From assembly GCA_017308375.1 (NCBI GenBank), contig JAFKEW010000052.1, positions 1 to 64,000 of the forward strand: DNA of 64,000 nt, written 5' to 3'. Numbering within the stretch: position 1 is the first letter of the stretch; each line of letters starts with the position of its first letter. Source of the DNA: Alphaproteobacteria bacterium. GTDB taxonomy: Bacteria; Pseudomonadota; Alphaproteobacteria; Micropepsales; Micropepsaceae. Under the pieces are notes generated by a model. It was not told the origin of the DNA and made no database searches. It worked only from the letters and a program-made list of their open reading frames with translations. A program made the position numbers and the translations under genes. Below are positions 1 to 8,792 of the stretch, in pieces.

Positions 1-208
1 GTGACGGTGCATGAGCCCGCTCGAAGCCCGCGACGATCCCCGCCTTCTGCAGCGCCAGCACGTCCCGCGCGTCATCGGCGGTCCCATGCTCGAACAGCAG
101 CTTGCATGCGGTGACGATCTCCCGGCCGCTATAGAGCTCGGAGACGGCCACGATCTCGCGGGCGCGTTCGATGGTCATGCCGGGGAAGCCAACCACCTTC
201 GCGCTCAC
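1..208 (-). CDS. Hypothetical protein, 3' part cut by window edge
   Basis: Reading leftward from a GTG at 208, an open frame runs off the window edge and gives at least 69 residues. The GTG overlaps the TGA of the AlpA-like gene by 4 bases (GTGA), which is why I chose it; an internal ATG at 178 is the alternative. The visible part is mostly helical with no membrane segment (GREIVTACKLLFEHG is typical). I do not recognise the family. The overlap says it is co-translated with the HTH gene and belongs to the early or regulatory operon of the integrated element. Confidence 0.55.
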   Translation of the reverse strand, partial: MSAKVVGFPGMTIERAREIVAVSELYSGREIVTACKLLFEHGTADDARDVLALQKAGIVAGFERAHAPS

Positions 209-456
209 GACCGGCCTCCGGGGCGGCGCAAGACGCGCTCCTCCTGCGAGCGGAGCCATTCCTGCACCGCACCACGGCGATACAGAACCCGGCGGCCGAC
301 TCGGACGCATGGCGGCCCGATGCGGCGCGTTTCCCAGCGGGACAGGGTGTCCTCGGACAAGCCCAGTTCACCCGCCAGATCAGCGCGGCTCATCCAGTCG
401 TCGAGCAGCCCACCGCCATCATTGTCGCTGGGCGGTGGTGCATTTGTTTCGCTCAT
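205..456 (-). CDS. AlpA/excisionase-like helix-turn-helix protein
   Basis: An 83-residue protein whose C-terminal two thirds form a MerR/AlpA-type winged HTH: MSRADLAGELGLSEDTLSRWE followed by a basic RRIGPPCVRVGRRVLYRR wing. The family includes phage excisionases and AlpA activators of integrase genes; DNA binding is inferred. I chose ATG 456 because GGAGG lies just upstream and the longer frame has an arginine-rich, non-conserved extension. The acidic, Pro-rich N-terminus is short. It is co-translated with the downstream partial gene and diverges from the gene at 745; the integrase lies about 900 bp away. It could equally be a repressor of the element. Confidence 0.75.
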   Translation of the reverse strand: MSETNAPPPSDNDGGGLLDDWMSRADLAGELGLSEDTLSRWETRRIGPPCVRVGRRVLYRRGAVQEWLRSQEERVLRRPGGRS

Positions 457-576
457 TCCATCCTCCGACAGACGGCCCGGGAACAGGGCCGCGATTACTG
501 GTCGGAGAGTGCTGGACAGGGCCGGATGGCGCGAAGGCGGGAGGTGGCGAGGGTGGTCGCGGCAGCGTGCCACCCC

Positions 577-585
577 TGTGGATAA
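577..585 (-). promoter_or_regulatory. Single consensus DnaA-box-like 9-mer
   Basis: The minus strand reads TTATCCACA, a perfect DnaA-box consensus, inside the 288-bp divergent gap between the AlpA-like gene and the plus-strand gene at 745. Only one copy was seen, so an origin is not supported. It could be a host-factor site or chance. The rest of the gap must hold the two divergent promoters, but no convincing -35/-10 pair stood out. Confidence 0.3.
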
Positions 586-744
586 GTCAACTCCGAAATC
601 AAGGCTTGCTGCCGATTCTTAACGGCTTGCGCGGTGGACTAGCAGGCTTCAAACCGCGTTAATCCGCATACAACCGCAGGTTGATGGCGAGGCAGCATAG
701 GCTCGATCGCAGGCAACCTGCCCGAACCCAGGGGGAGAACCTGC

Positions 745-1344
745 ATGGCACTGCCGCCACGATACGCTTACCCGCTTCTCGAACTCGCCGGCCGATGGCG
801 ATGCACACTCACGGACCTGGCCGAATGGGCGGCCATGGGGCATTTCGATTTCGTCACCAGCGTGCCGCGCGCCTTTTGCGACAACAAGCCCATCGCTGGC
901 TTGGTGACCATCAAAGCCGTCGATCTGGGGCCGATGTTCCGCCGCGATTGGACCGGACCGAAGGAAGTGCGCGTTTTCCGCGTGAAACCTCCCGACGATC
1001 CCGAGGCCGAATTCCAGTTCATCACCACGCCCGAGCGGGGCATCAAGGTTGCCCGAGCCGACCTCCACGTCACCGCCGCCGATGTGGCGAAATTCGAGGA
1101 AGAACACGAGCTGGTGCAGAAGCCCTCGGTCAAGCCGAGCAGCTCGCGCTACGATTGGGACGCGATGTACGTCCATGTAGTGAAGCGCCTTCACGAGCAC
1201 GGCATCCCCGAGACGCAAGCCGAATTTGTCGGCGAGATTCAGGAATGGTTCGCCAGGCGCGATGAGCGCGGCGAAGCGCCAGATGAGCGCACCATCCGCC
1301 GGAGGCTCAATCCTATATGGCGAGCGCTCCGCGAGGTCGTCTAA
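745..1344 (+). CDS. Hypothetical element-encoded protein (199 aa)
   Basis: A 199-residue soluble protein preceded by a strong GGGGGAGA ribosome-binding site. The first 130 residues look like a compact alpha/beta domain (LTDLAEWAAMGHFDF near residues 22-36). The C-terminal 60 residues (YDWDAMYVHVVKRLHEHG then ERTIRRRLNPIWRAL) are helical and resemble the C-terminal helix pair of phage and genomic-island proteins that precede an integrase. Function unknown. Its TAA overlaps the integrase stop codon on the other strand, so the two genes converge with no terminator between them. No signal peptide or membrane segment. Confidence 0.7.
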   Translation: MALPPRYAYPLLELAGRWRCTLTDLAEWAAMGHFDFVTSVPRAFCDNKPIAGLVTIKAVDLGPMFRRDWTGPKEVRVFRVKPPDDPEAEFQFITTPERGIKVARADLHVTAADVAKFEEEHELVQKPSVKPSSSRYDWDAMYVHVVKRLHEHGIPETQAEFVGEIQEWFARRDERGEAPDERTIRRRLNPIWRALREVV

Positions 1345-2588
1345 GCGTCCTCGCCGACCACGCGTAAGCGTGGTTTGACCAAATCAGCAACGGTGTTCAC
1401 CCCAGCGCGTAGCGGCGCATCGAGAAGGTGCGCGTAGCGCTGGGTTGTCTTGTGCTGGGTATGGCCCAGCAACTTGCCGATCATTTCGAGTGAAGCGCCA
1501 CCGCTGACCAGCAGCGAGGCGAAGGTGTGCCGCAGATCATGGACGCGCACGCCCGGCAATTCCGCCGCCGTCTGGATGTTCGCCCAGAAGCGCCGCAGAT
1601 CCTGCACCGGCTGGTTCTTGTCCTCGGCATCGCCGGGGAACAGCCATGCGCAGTCCGAATCCACCGCGCCGCGCCGCTGACGAATGATCGCCGCCACATC
1701 TTCGGAGATGGGCAGGCGATGGATTTTCCGCTGCTTGGTGGTGGCGGCGGGCTTGGACCAGACCAACAGATCGAGATTGAACTGGTCGAAGCGCGCGCAC
1801 CGGACCTCGCCGAGGCGAGCGCCGGTGAGAAGGCAAAGGCGGATGATGGTCGCGCCACGCTGATCCTCGGCGGCCGCCAGCGCCGCGGCGAGCCGTCCGA
1901 TCTCGGCGACGGTGAGGAACCGCTCCCGCTCGTTTTCGAGCCGCTTGCGGAACCCGGCCGCCGGGTTGTCGTCGCGCATCTTCCATTTGACCGCGAGCGT
2001 GAACATCTTCCGCAGCATCTCGCCGCAGCGGTTGGCGCGGATCGGCGTGGGCTTGGGCGGCGCGAGCGGCTTGGCTCGCTTGCCCTTCGGCTTCGCCTTG
2101 TGCGGCCGCGCCCGCCCTTCGGCGATCTTGGAGAGCAGTTTCTCGACGTCCGCCGGCGTAATATCCCGCACGAGGCGGTTCTTCCATTCCGGCTCTACCA
2201 GTTTGCGGAGCATGGACGTCTGGTCCGACGCATTGCGCGGCGCGAGACGGGGGAGGTGCTCCTTGATGAAGCGATCGATCAGGTCGGACACGCGCGGTGC
2301 CTCGCGGGATTCCTGCCGCTCGGCCACCGGGTCGATCCCGGCGTCGATATCCCGGCGCAGCACCTTGGCGCGCTCGCGCGCCGCGACGACAGACCAGTCC
2401 GGCCACCGCCCGAGCACAAGGCGGCGCTGCTGGCCATGGAAGCGGTAGGAAAGCGCGAAGGCCCGGGAGCCGGACGGATAGACCACCGCCGCGAACCCCC
2501 GGACCTCCTCGTCGAACACCTGGTAATCCTTGGCGCGCGGATCGAGGCCCCGCACCATCTTCTCGGTCAGCTTCACGCGCACCGGCAT
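1341..2588 (-). CDS. int: Tyrosine-type site-specific integrase (P4/DUF4102 class)
   Basis: A 415-residue integrase with an N-terminal arm-binding DUF4102-like domain (about residues 1-85), a SAM-like core-binding domain (about 105-220) and a C-terminal catalytic domain. Visible catalytic elements are the first Arg in LLTGARLGEVR, HDLRHTFASLL (H-x-x-R), and LGHTQHKTTQRYAH carrying the second His and the Tyr nucleophile, so it looks intact. ATG 2588 is preceded by GGAGGATTGTTG; the longer frame start at 2642 is rejected. The family recombines an element into the 3' end of tRNA genes. The tRNA-Met half at 8317 is the obvious candidate end product, although it lies 5.7 kb away. Confidence 0.93.
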   Translation of the reverse strand: MPVRVKLTEKMVRGLDPRAKDYQVFDEEVRGFAAVVYPSGSRAFALSYRFHGQQRRLVLGRWPDWSVVAARERAKVLRRDIDAGIDPVAERQESREAPRVSDLIDRFIKEHLPRLAPRNASDQTSMLRKLVEPEWKNRLVRDITPADVEKLLSKIAEGRARPHKAKPKGKRAKPLAPPKPTPIRANRCGEMLRKMFTLAVKWKMRDDNPAAGFRKRLENERERFLTVAEIGRLAAALAAAEDQRGATIIRLCLLTGARLGEVRCARFDQFNLDLLVWSKPAATTKQRKIHRLPISEDVAAIIRQRRGAVDSDCAWLFPGDAEDKNQPVQDLRRFWANIQTAAELPGVRVHDLRHTFASLLVSGGASLEMIGKLLGHTQHKTTQRYAHLLDAPLRAGVNTVADLVKPRLRVVGEDA

Positions 2589-2687
2589 CAACAATCCTCC
2601 CTTGGCAAGAACGCAGTCGTGCAGTGTCCATGGCCGAACCACTTAAGCAAGTCCGGCCTTGGTTAAGTCATTGGCGGGGTTGGACCT

Positions 2688-3032
2688 TCATAGCCGGAAC
2701 ACCAGCCATCCGCAGAACAGCCCGACATAGAACCAGAGGATGGGCACCCGGTTCATCACGCCCATGACGCGCTCGAACAGCGACTTTTTCGCTGCCGGCG
2801 CGGCCGCCACCGCCTCTTTGGGCTTTTCCGGCTCCAGAAGCTCGAGCGGCACCACATTGGCACCGGCGCAGACATCCGCCAGGCGATAGGCCACGCGGGC
2901 GGCGTCCACCGGGCCCGAGACGCGCACCAGGCGGCGCGTGGTCGCCTCCATCAGCAATTCGCAGGACAGCCGGTCGGCATCGGCGATCTGCTGATCGTAG
3001 TGGTTGCGGCCAGAAAACAGGCTATCCCGCAT
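2688..3032 (-). CDS. Small C-tail-anchored membrane protein
   Basis: A 114-residue protein with a soluble N-terminal domain, an Ala/Pro/Lys linker (residues about 72-90) and a single C-terminal hydrophobic helix ending at the last residue (VPILWFYVGLFCGWLVF). A tail-anchored inner membrane protein is inferred; no family recognised. ATG 3032 sits inside the end of the zinc-ribbon gene (11-bp overlap), so it is translationally coupled to it and is the last gene of the minus-strand early operon. The longer frame upstream is an overlap artefact with an Arg/Pro-rich sequence. 99 bp separate its end from the integrase start. Confidence 0.65.
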   Translation of the reverse strand: MRDSLFSGRNHYDQQIADADRLSCELLMEATTRRLVRVSGPVDAARVAYRLADVCAGANVVPLELLEPEKPKEAVAAAPAAKKSLFERVMGVMNRVPILWFYVGLFCGWLVFRL

Positions 3033-3213
3033 TGCTTGCCGCCTCCGCGACATCTGCGTTGCTGGCGACAAAAACCTCGCGGCCACCGCACATAGGGCAG
3101 GTTGCGCGCAGCATCGCCTCGGCCGCCTTGGTCGCGTCCATGGGAAGATAGACCACCGCCCAGACGTACTTACACTCGCCACACTGGCCGTGGAGGGGGC
3201 GCCGGTCAGACAT
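3022..3213 (-). CDS. Zinc-ribbon protein (63 aa)
   Basis: A 63-residue protein with two CxxC pairs, Cys11/Cys14 and Cys39/Cys42 (GQCGEC and CPMCGG), the usual arrangement of a small zinc ribbon. Such proteins are common in phage and island early operons; a nucleic-acid or protein-binding role is inferred only. It starts 8 bp inside the preceding gene and its end overlaps the next, so the whole set is one polycistron. No membrane segment. Confidence 0.7.
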   Translation of the reverse strand: MSDRRPLHGQCGECKYVWAVVYLPMDATKAAEAMLRATCPMCGGREVFVASNADVAEAASNAG

Positions 3214-3460
3214 GGTCGATGTTCTCCCGCTGCGCGTCGCGATGCCGCTGATACAGCGCCATCGCCGCGTTGAGCCCCGCCGTCGCTTCCTCCCAGCTCA
3301 CGCGGGCGGCCTCCACCGCCTCCATTAAATGGGCAGCGGCTTGCAGAATTTCGGCCCGCACAAGCAATCGGTTCAAATCTGATTGGGTGAGGCCGGCATG
3401 ATTGATTGCAGCGCCCAGCGCCTGCCGATGGCGCGCGAAACGTTCATCGAGATCAGCCAT
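3206..3460 (-). CDS. Hypothetical helical protein (84 aa)
   Basis: An 84-residue, almost entirely helical protein (LTQSDLNRLLVRAEILQAAA) of unknown function. ATG 3460 follows GGAGG at good spacing, and lies inside the 3' end of a 40-aa gene that the preceding gene overlaps in turn. The longer start at 3502 would run through that gene and is rejected. No cysteine motif, signal peptide or membrane segment. Confidence 0.62.
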   Translation of the reverse strand: MADLDERFARHRQALGAAINHAGLTQSDLNRLLVRAEILQAAAHLMEAVEAARVSWEEATAGLNAAMALYQRHRDAQRENIDHV

Positions 3461-3575
3461 GGTGCGCCTCCAACCCGACAAGCCGTACCGCCGGCCGATC
3501 ATCGGGCCGGAACACGTCGAGCGAGACGAACACCCGCCGCTGGCGTTTCCGCCACCACCGCAGGAGCCAGATCAT
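3453..3575 (-). CDS. Very short coupled gene (40 aa)
   Basis: A 40-codon frame beginning MIWLLRWWRKRQRR whose ATG overlaps the TGA of the upstream coiled-coil gene by 4 bases (ATGA) and whose stop lies 8 bases inside the next gene. It exactly fills the only gap in this operon. The N-terminus is Trp-rich and strongly basic, so an amphipathic membrane or nucleic-acid contact is possible. No family recognised. The double overlap is the main support; conservation was not tested. Confidence 0.5.
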   Translation of the reverse strand: MIWLLRWWRKRQRRVFVSLDVFRPDDRPAVRLVGLEAHHG

Positions 3576-3877
3576 CGCCCAGCCCTCCGGATCAGGATGC
3601 GCTCGAGCGCGCGGTATTGCTCGGCCAGGGCATCATCCATGGCGATCAGATCCTCGCGCTCCACGCCGCAGGCCGCGATGGCGGCGTCACATTCGACGAT
3701 CTCACGCTGGAGCGCCGCGATGGCGTCCAGCTTCGCCTTCCGCAGATCAGCGAGCGCCATTGCCCGCGCATTGACCGCCTCAAGGTTCCGCTGGATGAGC
3801 TCCCGATCCTCAAGCGCCTGCTGCCCGAGCGCGCCAGGCAGGACGCGCGGCGCGTTGGCGGTGTTGGTCTCGTTCAT
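3572..3877 (-). CDS. Coiled-coil protein (101 aa)
   Basis: A 101-residue protein in which residues about 20-95 form one long charged coiled coil (LEDRELIQRNLEAVNARAMA, then IAALQREIVECDAAIAAC). ATG 3877 overlaps the 3' end of the AAA ATPase gene by 4 bp and has GGAGG upstream. It ends in an ATGA overlap with the 40-aa gene. Tight coupling to the ATPase suggests, but does not prove, that it is a partner or adaptor of it. No known family recognised. Confidence 0.62.
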   Translation of the reverse strand: MNETNTANAPRVLPGALGQQALEDRELIQRNLEAVNARAMALADLRKAKLDAIAALQREIVECDAAIAACGVEREDLIAMDDALAEQYRALERILIRRAGR

Positions 3878-4869
3878 GGGGTTCCTCCGCGCAGCGAGAC
3901 GATATTGCCGCCGGCGACCGTCGCGGCCGGCGTTGGTTTTTCGTCGATGATTTCGGAAGCTTTCGGCAGCGGCCACGGCATGCCGTCGATGGCGCGATCC
4001 CGGCCGTGGTCAGCTTTGGCCGTGCTCCACATGGGCGGTTTGCCGAGATCGGGGTGCGGGCCGACGCTGGCGACCACGCGCTCCACCACTGCCCGCTTGT
4101 CCATGTCGTGGCCCAGCTTCGGGCCGATGATGATCTGGCGTTTCAGCTGCTCGCAGAACTGTCGCATCAGCGCCGGCGAGGCGCTGGCCATGCCTTCCGC
4201 CAGAAGCGACAGTGCCGCTCGCGGCAGACCGAACGGCTCGAGGTAGCGGGCCAGGATGCGCTCGCGCTCGAATTGCCCGGGGAGCTCGAGCGTGATGTGT
4301 AGATCGAAGCGCCGCCAGATGGCCGGATCGACGTGCTTGCCGAAATTGGTAGCCGCGATGATGAAGCCATCATGCTGCTCGATGCGCTGCAGGAGGGTGT
4401 TGACGAATGCGTTCCGCTCCTGCTCGGCCCCGGAATCCGCCCGCGACCGTGCTGCGCCAATGGCGTCGAACTCATCGAGGAACAACACCACCGGCACGCC
4501 ATCCTCGCCCGACCCATCCATCGAGAACCGCTCGGCGGCCGCGTCGAACAGCCCACCGATGTTCTGAGCTGTCGACCCTAGCCACCTGTCGATCAGCCGC
4601 TCGGGGCGCACCGCCAGCATGGGGAGCCCGAGCCGGGCGGCCAGATGATGCGCCAGGGTGGTCTTTCCAACACCGGGCGGACCATCGAATATGGCGCGGC
4701 GGCGCGGACCGATGCCCACCGCCGCCAGCTCCGCCTCCGCGAATATCTCGGTCAGCCAGTTGAGCAGCGCACCGCGCACCGATTTGCCCAGGATCGGTTC
4801 GGCGGCCTCCTTGGGAAGGAACAGGTCGCCGAACTCGGTGAGGCCCTGCTCGCGGCGGGAACGACGCAT
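3874..4869 (-). CDS. AAA+ ATPase, FtsH/spastin-like single domain
   Basis: A 331-residue protein with one AAA domain (about residues 25-230): Walker A GPPGVGKT near residue 63, Walker B VVLFLDEFDA, sensor IIAATNF and the arginine finger in IWRRFD. There is no protease, helicase or membrane domain, so it is a stand-alone ATP-driven remodeller; its target is unknown. The last 60 residues are low-complexity. It starts at the stop of the GapR-like gene and overlaps the coiled-coil gene. Such ATPases occur in early operons of alphaproteobacterial prophages and islands. Confidence 0.8.
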   Translation of the reverse strand: MRRSRREQGLTEFGDLFLPKEAAEPILGKSVRGALLNWLTEIFAEAELAAVGIGPRRRAIFDGPPGVGKTTLAHHLAARLGLPMLAVRPERLIDRWLGSTAQNIGGLFDAAAERFSMDGSGEDGVPVVLFLDEFDAIGAARSRADSGAEQERNAFVNTLLQRIEQHDGFIIAATNFGKHVDPAIWRRFDLHITLELPGQFERERILARYLEPFGLPRAALSLLAEGMASASPALMRQFCEQLKRQIIIGPKLGHDMDKRAVVERVVASVGPHPDLGKPPMWSTAKADHGRDRAIDGMPWPLPKASEIIDEKPTPAATVAGGNIVSLRGGTP

Positions 4870-5537
4870 CAGTCGTCACCCTCCGGCCCCATGCCGTCAC
4901 CGCCATTCTCGCGGCGCCAGCCTTCGTCGAACTTGGCGCGGCGCGGGTCGCCGAAGGGGAAGGGATTGTCGATCACCGCCCGGTTGTCGCGAGCATACTC
5001 GCGCCCGAGCTCGAACGCGCCGGCGTCGTCGACGTCCGGCACCGGCTCGCGCTGCACGCTGGGAGCCATCGTCGGCGCCGCGCTGGGTTGCACCGGCCTC
5101 GCCACCACCTCGGTCGCGGTGACCGAGTCGTCCTTCTGCCGTTCCAGGCGGATCGTCCCGGCGCCGAACTTGACGTCGATGTGTCCCTCGCCATGCGGCG
5201 GCACGAACGCCTTCATGCCATCGATCACCTGATCGCGGGCGGTATTGTCGACGGCCGCGAGGCCGGCGAAGCGGAAAAGGGGAGGCTCGGAGGCCATGCC
5301 CATGGCGTGCAGGTAGAGATCCTGCATGGCCTCGCGCTCCTGCCGATCGTGCGGCTTCTCGGCGCGAACCTTGAGGACGTAGCGGATGGCGGCAGGCACG
5401 AAGCCCTCGGCCTTGGATTCCGCCATGACGAGTTTCTCGTCCTCGCCCAGCTGCTTTTTCTGTTCCCGGATGCGCTCGACCCGCTCCACGAAGTTGCGGA
5501 TGCGCTCCGCGCTGTTCTGCCCGACCGACATGGACAT
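4869..5537 (-). CDS. GapR/DUF2312-like DNA-associated protein
   Basis: A 222-residue protein whose N-terminal 60 residues match the DUF2312/GapR pattern: RIRNFVERVERIREQKKQLG followed by MAESKAEGFVPAAIRYVLKVR. GapR family proteins bind overtwisted, AT-rich DNA as coiled-coil dimers or tetramers. Here the domain is fused to an unrelated C-terminal region of about 130 residues ending in an acidic tail, with a segment (REYARDNRAVIDNPFPFGDPRRAKFDEGWR) typical of phage proteins. ATG 5537 follows AAAGGGAAAGGGC; ATG 5531 is possible. It is first in the minus-strand early operon. Confidence 0.72.
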   Translation of the reverse strand: MSMSVGQNSAERIRNFVERVERIREQKKQLGEDEKLVMAESKAEGFVPAAIRYVLKVRAEKPHDRQEREAMQDLYLHAMGMASEPPLFRFAGLAAVDNTARDQVIDGMKAFVPPHGEGHIDVKFGAGTIRLERQKDDSVTATEVVARPVQPSAAPTMAPSVQREPVPDVDDAGAFELGREYARDNRAVIDNPFPFGDPRRAKFDEGWRRENGGDGMGPEGDD

Positions 5538-5727
5538 GCCCTTTCCCTTTCGCTGGAAATTTCCCAGGGCAGAGACTGGCATCCGAGCGGATTGGCGGGA
5601 TGGCGTCCGGTGGCAGCGCCGCGGCCGCCACCGCGCCGGAAAGGAATCGCCTGAGCAAGAAGGGGAAGATTTCGACGCGATCTTATGTATGCTGGCCGCG
5701 GGCAAACTATTTGGGGGGACAAGTAAA

Positions 5728-7656
<1,929 letters not shown>

Positions 7657-7662
7657 CGGCGG

Positions 7663-8100
7663 ATGGCGACACGGGAGGAACTGTACGCCAAGTTCGGGAT
7701 CACGGCCGAAGCCGGGCAGCTATTCGAGACCGATCTCGGGACGTTGCTGCTGTGCTTGCAGGGGCTGGAGCATGGATGGCACGTCACGCCGGACGGCGAA
7801 AAAGCGCGTGCCGCGCTGGACGAGATCGACGGAAGCACGCTCGGTCGCCTCTTGAATAACCTCACGCGCCGCGTCCGATTCGACGGCAATCTGGAGCAAA
7901 AGTTCGCGTCCGCTCTTAGGGCGCGAAACCGTCTGAACCATGGTTTTTACGAGCGGCACAACTTCAAGATCCAGACTGATGAAGGGCGGGACGCGATGGT
8001 CGCCGATCTGGAAGCCATCCACGAGGAACTGTTTCAGGCTTGGCAGATCGCCAGCGCAATGACGTCGCTCGTGTCGGATCACATACTCCGAGATCGTTGA
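7663..8100 (+). CDS. HEPN-motif protein paired with the helicase
   Basis: A 145-residue, all-helical acidic protein carrying R88-N89-x3-H93 (RNRLNHG), the R-polar-x3-H signature of HEPN ribonucleases. Many HEPN proteins are toxins or abortive-infection effectors, but non-catalytic HEPN proteins also exist. It follows the helicase after 6 nt and so shares its transcript. Its end lies about 170 bp from the tRNA-derived attachment scar, the place where mobile elements usually carry cargo. No antitoxin-like small partner is visible. Identification rests on the motif and helix pattern. Confidence 0.6.
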   Translation: MATREELYAKFGITAEAGQLFETDLGTLLLCLQGLEHGWHVTPDGEKARAALDEIDGSTLGRLLNNLTRRVRFDGNLEQKFASALRARNRLNHGFYERHNFKIQTDEGRDAMVADLEAIHEELFQAWQIASAMTSLVSDHILRDR

Positions 8101-8107
8101 GGCGAGC

Positions 8108-8129
8108 GCCACCTCAACGCCACCTCAAC
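8108..8129 (+). repeat. Two tandem 11-bp repeats beside the attachment scar
   Basis: GCCACCTCAAC occurs twice head-to-tail (8108-8118, 8119-8129), right after the HEPN stop and about 180 bp inside the tRNA-Met half. Short tandem repeats at that distance are what arm-type integrase sites look like, so that is my inference. They could also be a chance duplication. Confidence 0.4.
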
Positions 8130-8241
8130 CAGCGGCCACGGTTTTGCCCTCGCTTTGTTCCGCTCTATGCGGTCGGGTGCGGACGAATGAAGAAGATGAG
8201 CGCGAACGATATCAGGTGCTTATGGCGCAAGCGCCCGGAAA

Positions 8242-8317
8242 CGCGGGATTTTCACGGATGGCCGGATTCAGGCTCATAACCTGAAGGTCACAGGTTCAAA
8301 TCCTGTCCCCGCAACCA
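8242..8317 (+). other. Initiator tRNA-Met 3' half / hybrid tRNA scar (putative att site)
   Basis: From 8267 to 8317 the sequence is an intact initiator-tRNA 3' half: anticodon stem TCAGG/CCTGA with loop CTCATAA (CAT), T arm ACAGG-TTCAAAT-CCTGT, acceptor strand CCCCGCA, A and encoded CCA. The 5' half is not that of a normal fMet tRNA. CGCGGG at 8242-8247 could pair with the acceptor strand, but the D arm is poor (one G-T, one A-C) and the length is 76. The simplest reading is a tRNA 3' end duplicated by integration of the element on its left, with element sequence replacing the 5' half. A functional tRNA is unlikely. Confidence 0.75.
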
Positions 8318-8348
8318 AAACCCCCGTTGACCTACAACGGGATACGGC

Positions 8349-8383
8349 AAGGCCCCGGATCATCGTCCGGGGCCTTCGTTTTT
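8349..8383 (+). terminator. Rho-independent terminator after the tRNA half
   Basis: An 11-bp stem AAGGCCCCGGA / TCCGGGGCCTT with a 6-nt loop, followed by CGTTTTT. It lies about 30 nt downstream of the CCA and would end a tRNA transcript. Confidence 0.8.
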
Positions 8384-8439
8384 CGTGTCGCCGTGGTGTC
8401 GGTTTTTGGAATGATGCCGCGTCACGGGACGGAGATTGC

Positions 8440-8619
8440 GAGATCAATACGCTTGATCGTCCGCCTATCGCCTCGATGATCTGCGGGATGACCGCGTCGC
8501 CGTAGGCGGCGAGGCAGACGCAGCCAAGGCCGCGTCGAGAAGCCGGCGCTTCGGATATCCGCCATTGTGTAGTCCCGTCCGCGCCGTTCATGCGCGGAGG
8601 AATGCACGCTCCCAGTCAT
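8440..8619 (-). pseudogene. Possible remnant of a phage DNA methyltransferase
   Basis: The minus strand from an ATG at 8619 reads MTGSVHSSAHERRG, then after a frame change ends with AAYGDAVIPQIIEAIG (8463-8510). That tail resembles the C-terminal GNAVVPQ-x-x-x-x-IG signature of phage cytosine-5 methyltransferases. The body of such an enzyme is absent. The same 10-bp repeats that precede the adenine methyltransferase at 13515 lie upstream of this ATG. I read it as a deleted, frameshifted methylase remnant, with low confidence. The rest of 8384-8700 holds nothing else I can support. Confidence 0.3.
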
Positions 8620-8626
8620 TCGACGG

Positions 8627-8656
8627 AGGCGGAAACTGGCATAAACGGGCGCAAAC
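8627..8656 (+). repeat. Three tandem 10-bp iterons (copy 1)
   Basis: AGGCGGAAAC, TGGCATAAAC and GGGCGCAAAC follow each other without a gap (consensus NGGCNNAAAC). The same kind of triplet occurs at 13552-13581. This copy lies about 55 bp upstream of the promoter of the GHKL operon and just upstream of the methylase remnant on the other strand. A binding site for an element-encoded regulator is inferred. Confidence 0.55.
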
Positions 8657-8711
8657 ACCACCTCCGACGGGCGAAATCGTAGTTAATTTGGTGCCTATGC
8701 TCTCATGATCC

Positions 8712-8740
8712 TTGACTCAGAATATCCAAGAAATTATCTA
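8712..8740 (+). promoter_or_regulatory. Sigma-70-like promoter of the GHKL operon
   Basis: TTGACT at 8712-8717 and TATCTA at 8735-8740 are separated by exactly 17 bp in a distinctly AT-rich stretch. The start of transcription would fall near 8747, about 45 bp before the first gene. The AT-rich block contrasts with the surrounding GC-rich DNA. Confidence 0.6.
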
Positions 8741-8792
8741 ACTGAAAGTCCGATAAATTATGCGATTTTTTATCGCTGATATGGAGACAGAA

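Noticed and set aside
8242..8317. Functional initiator tRNA gene
   Set aside because: The D arm is poorly paired and the conserved fMet 5' half is missing; treated as an att scar.
8274..8591. Minus-strand frame ending GTGFEPVTFRL
   Set aside because: The ending is the antisense translation of the tRNA 3' half and terminator, a well-known artefact; only the internal AAYGDAVIPQ segment was kept, as a low-confidence remnant.
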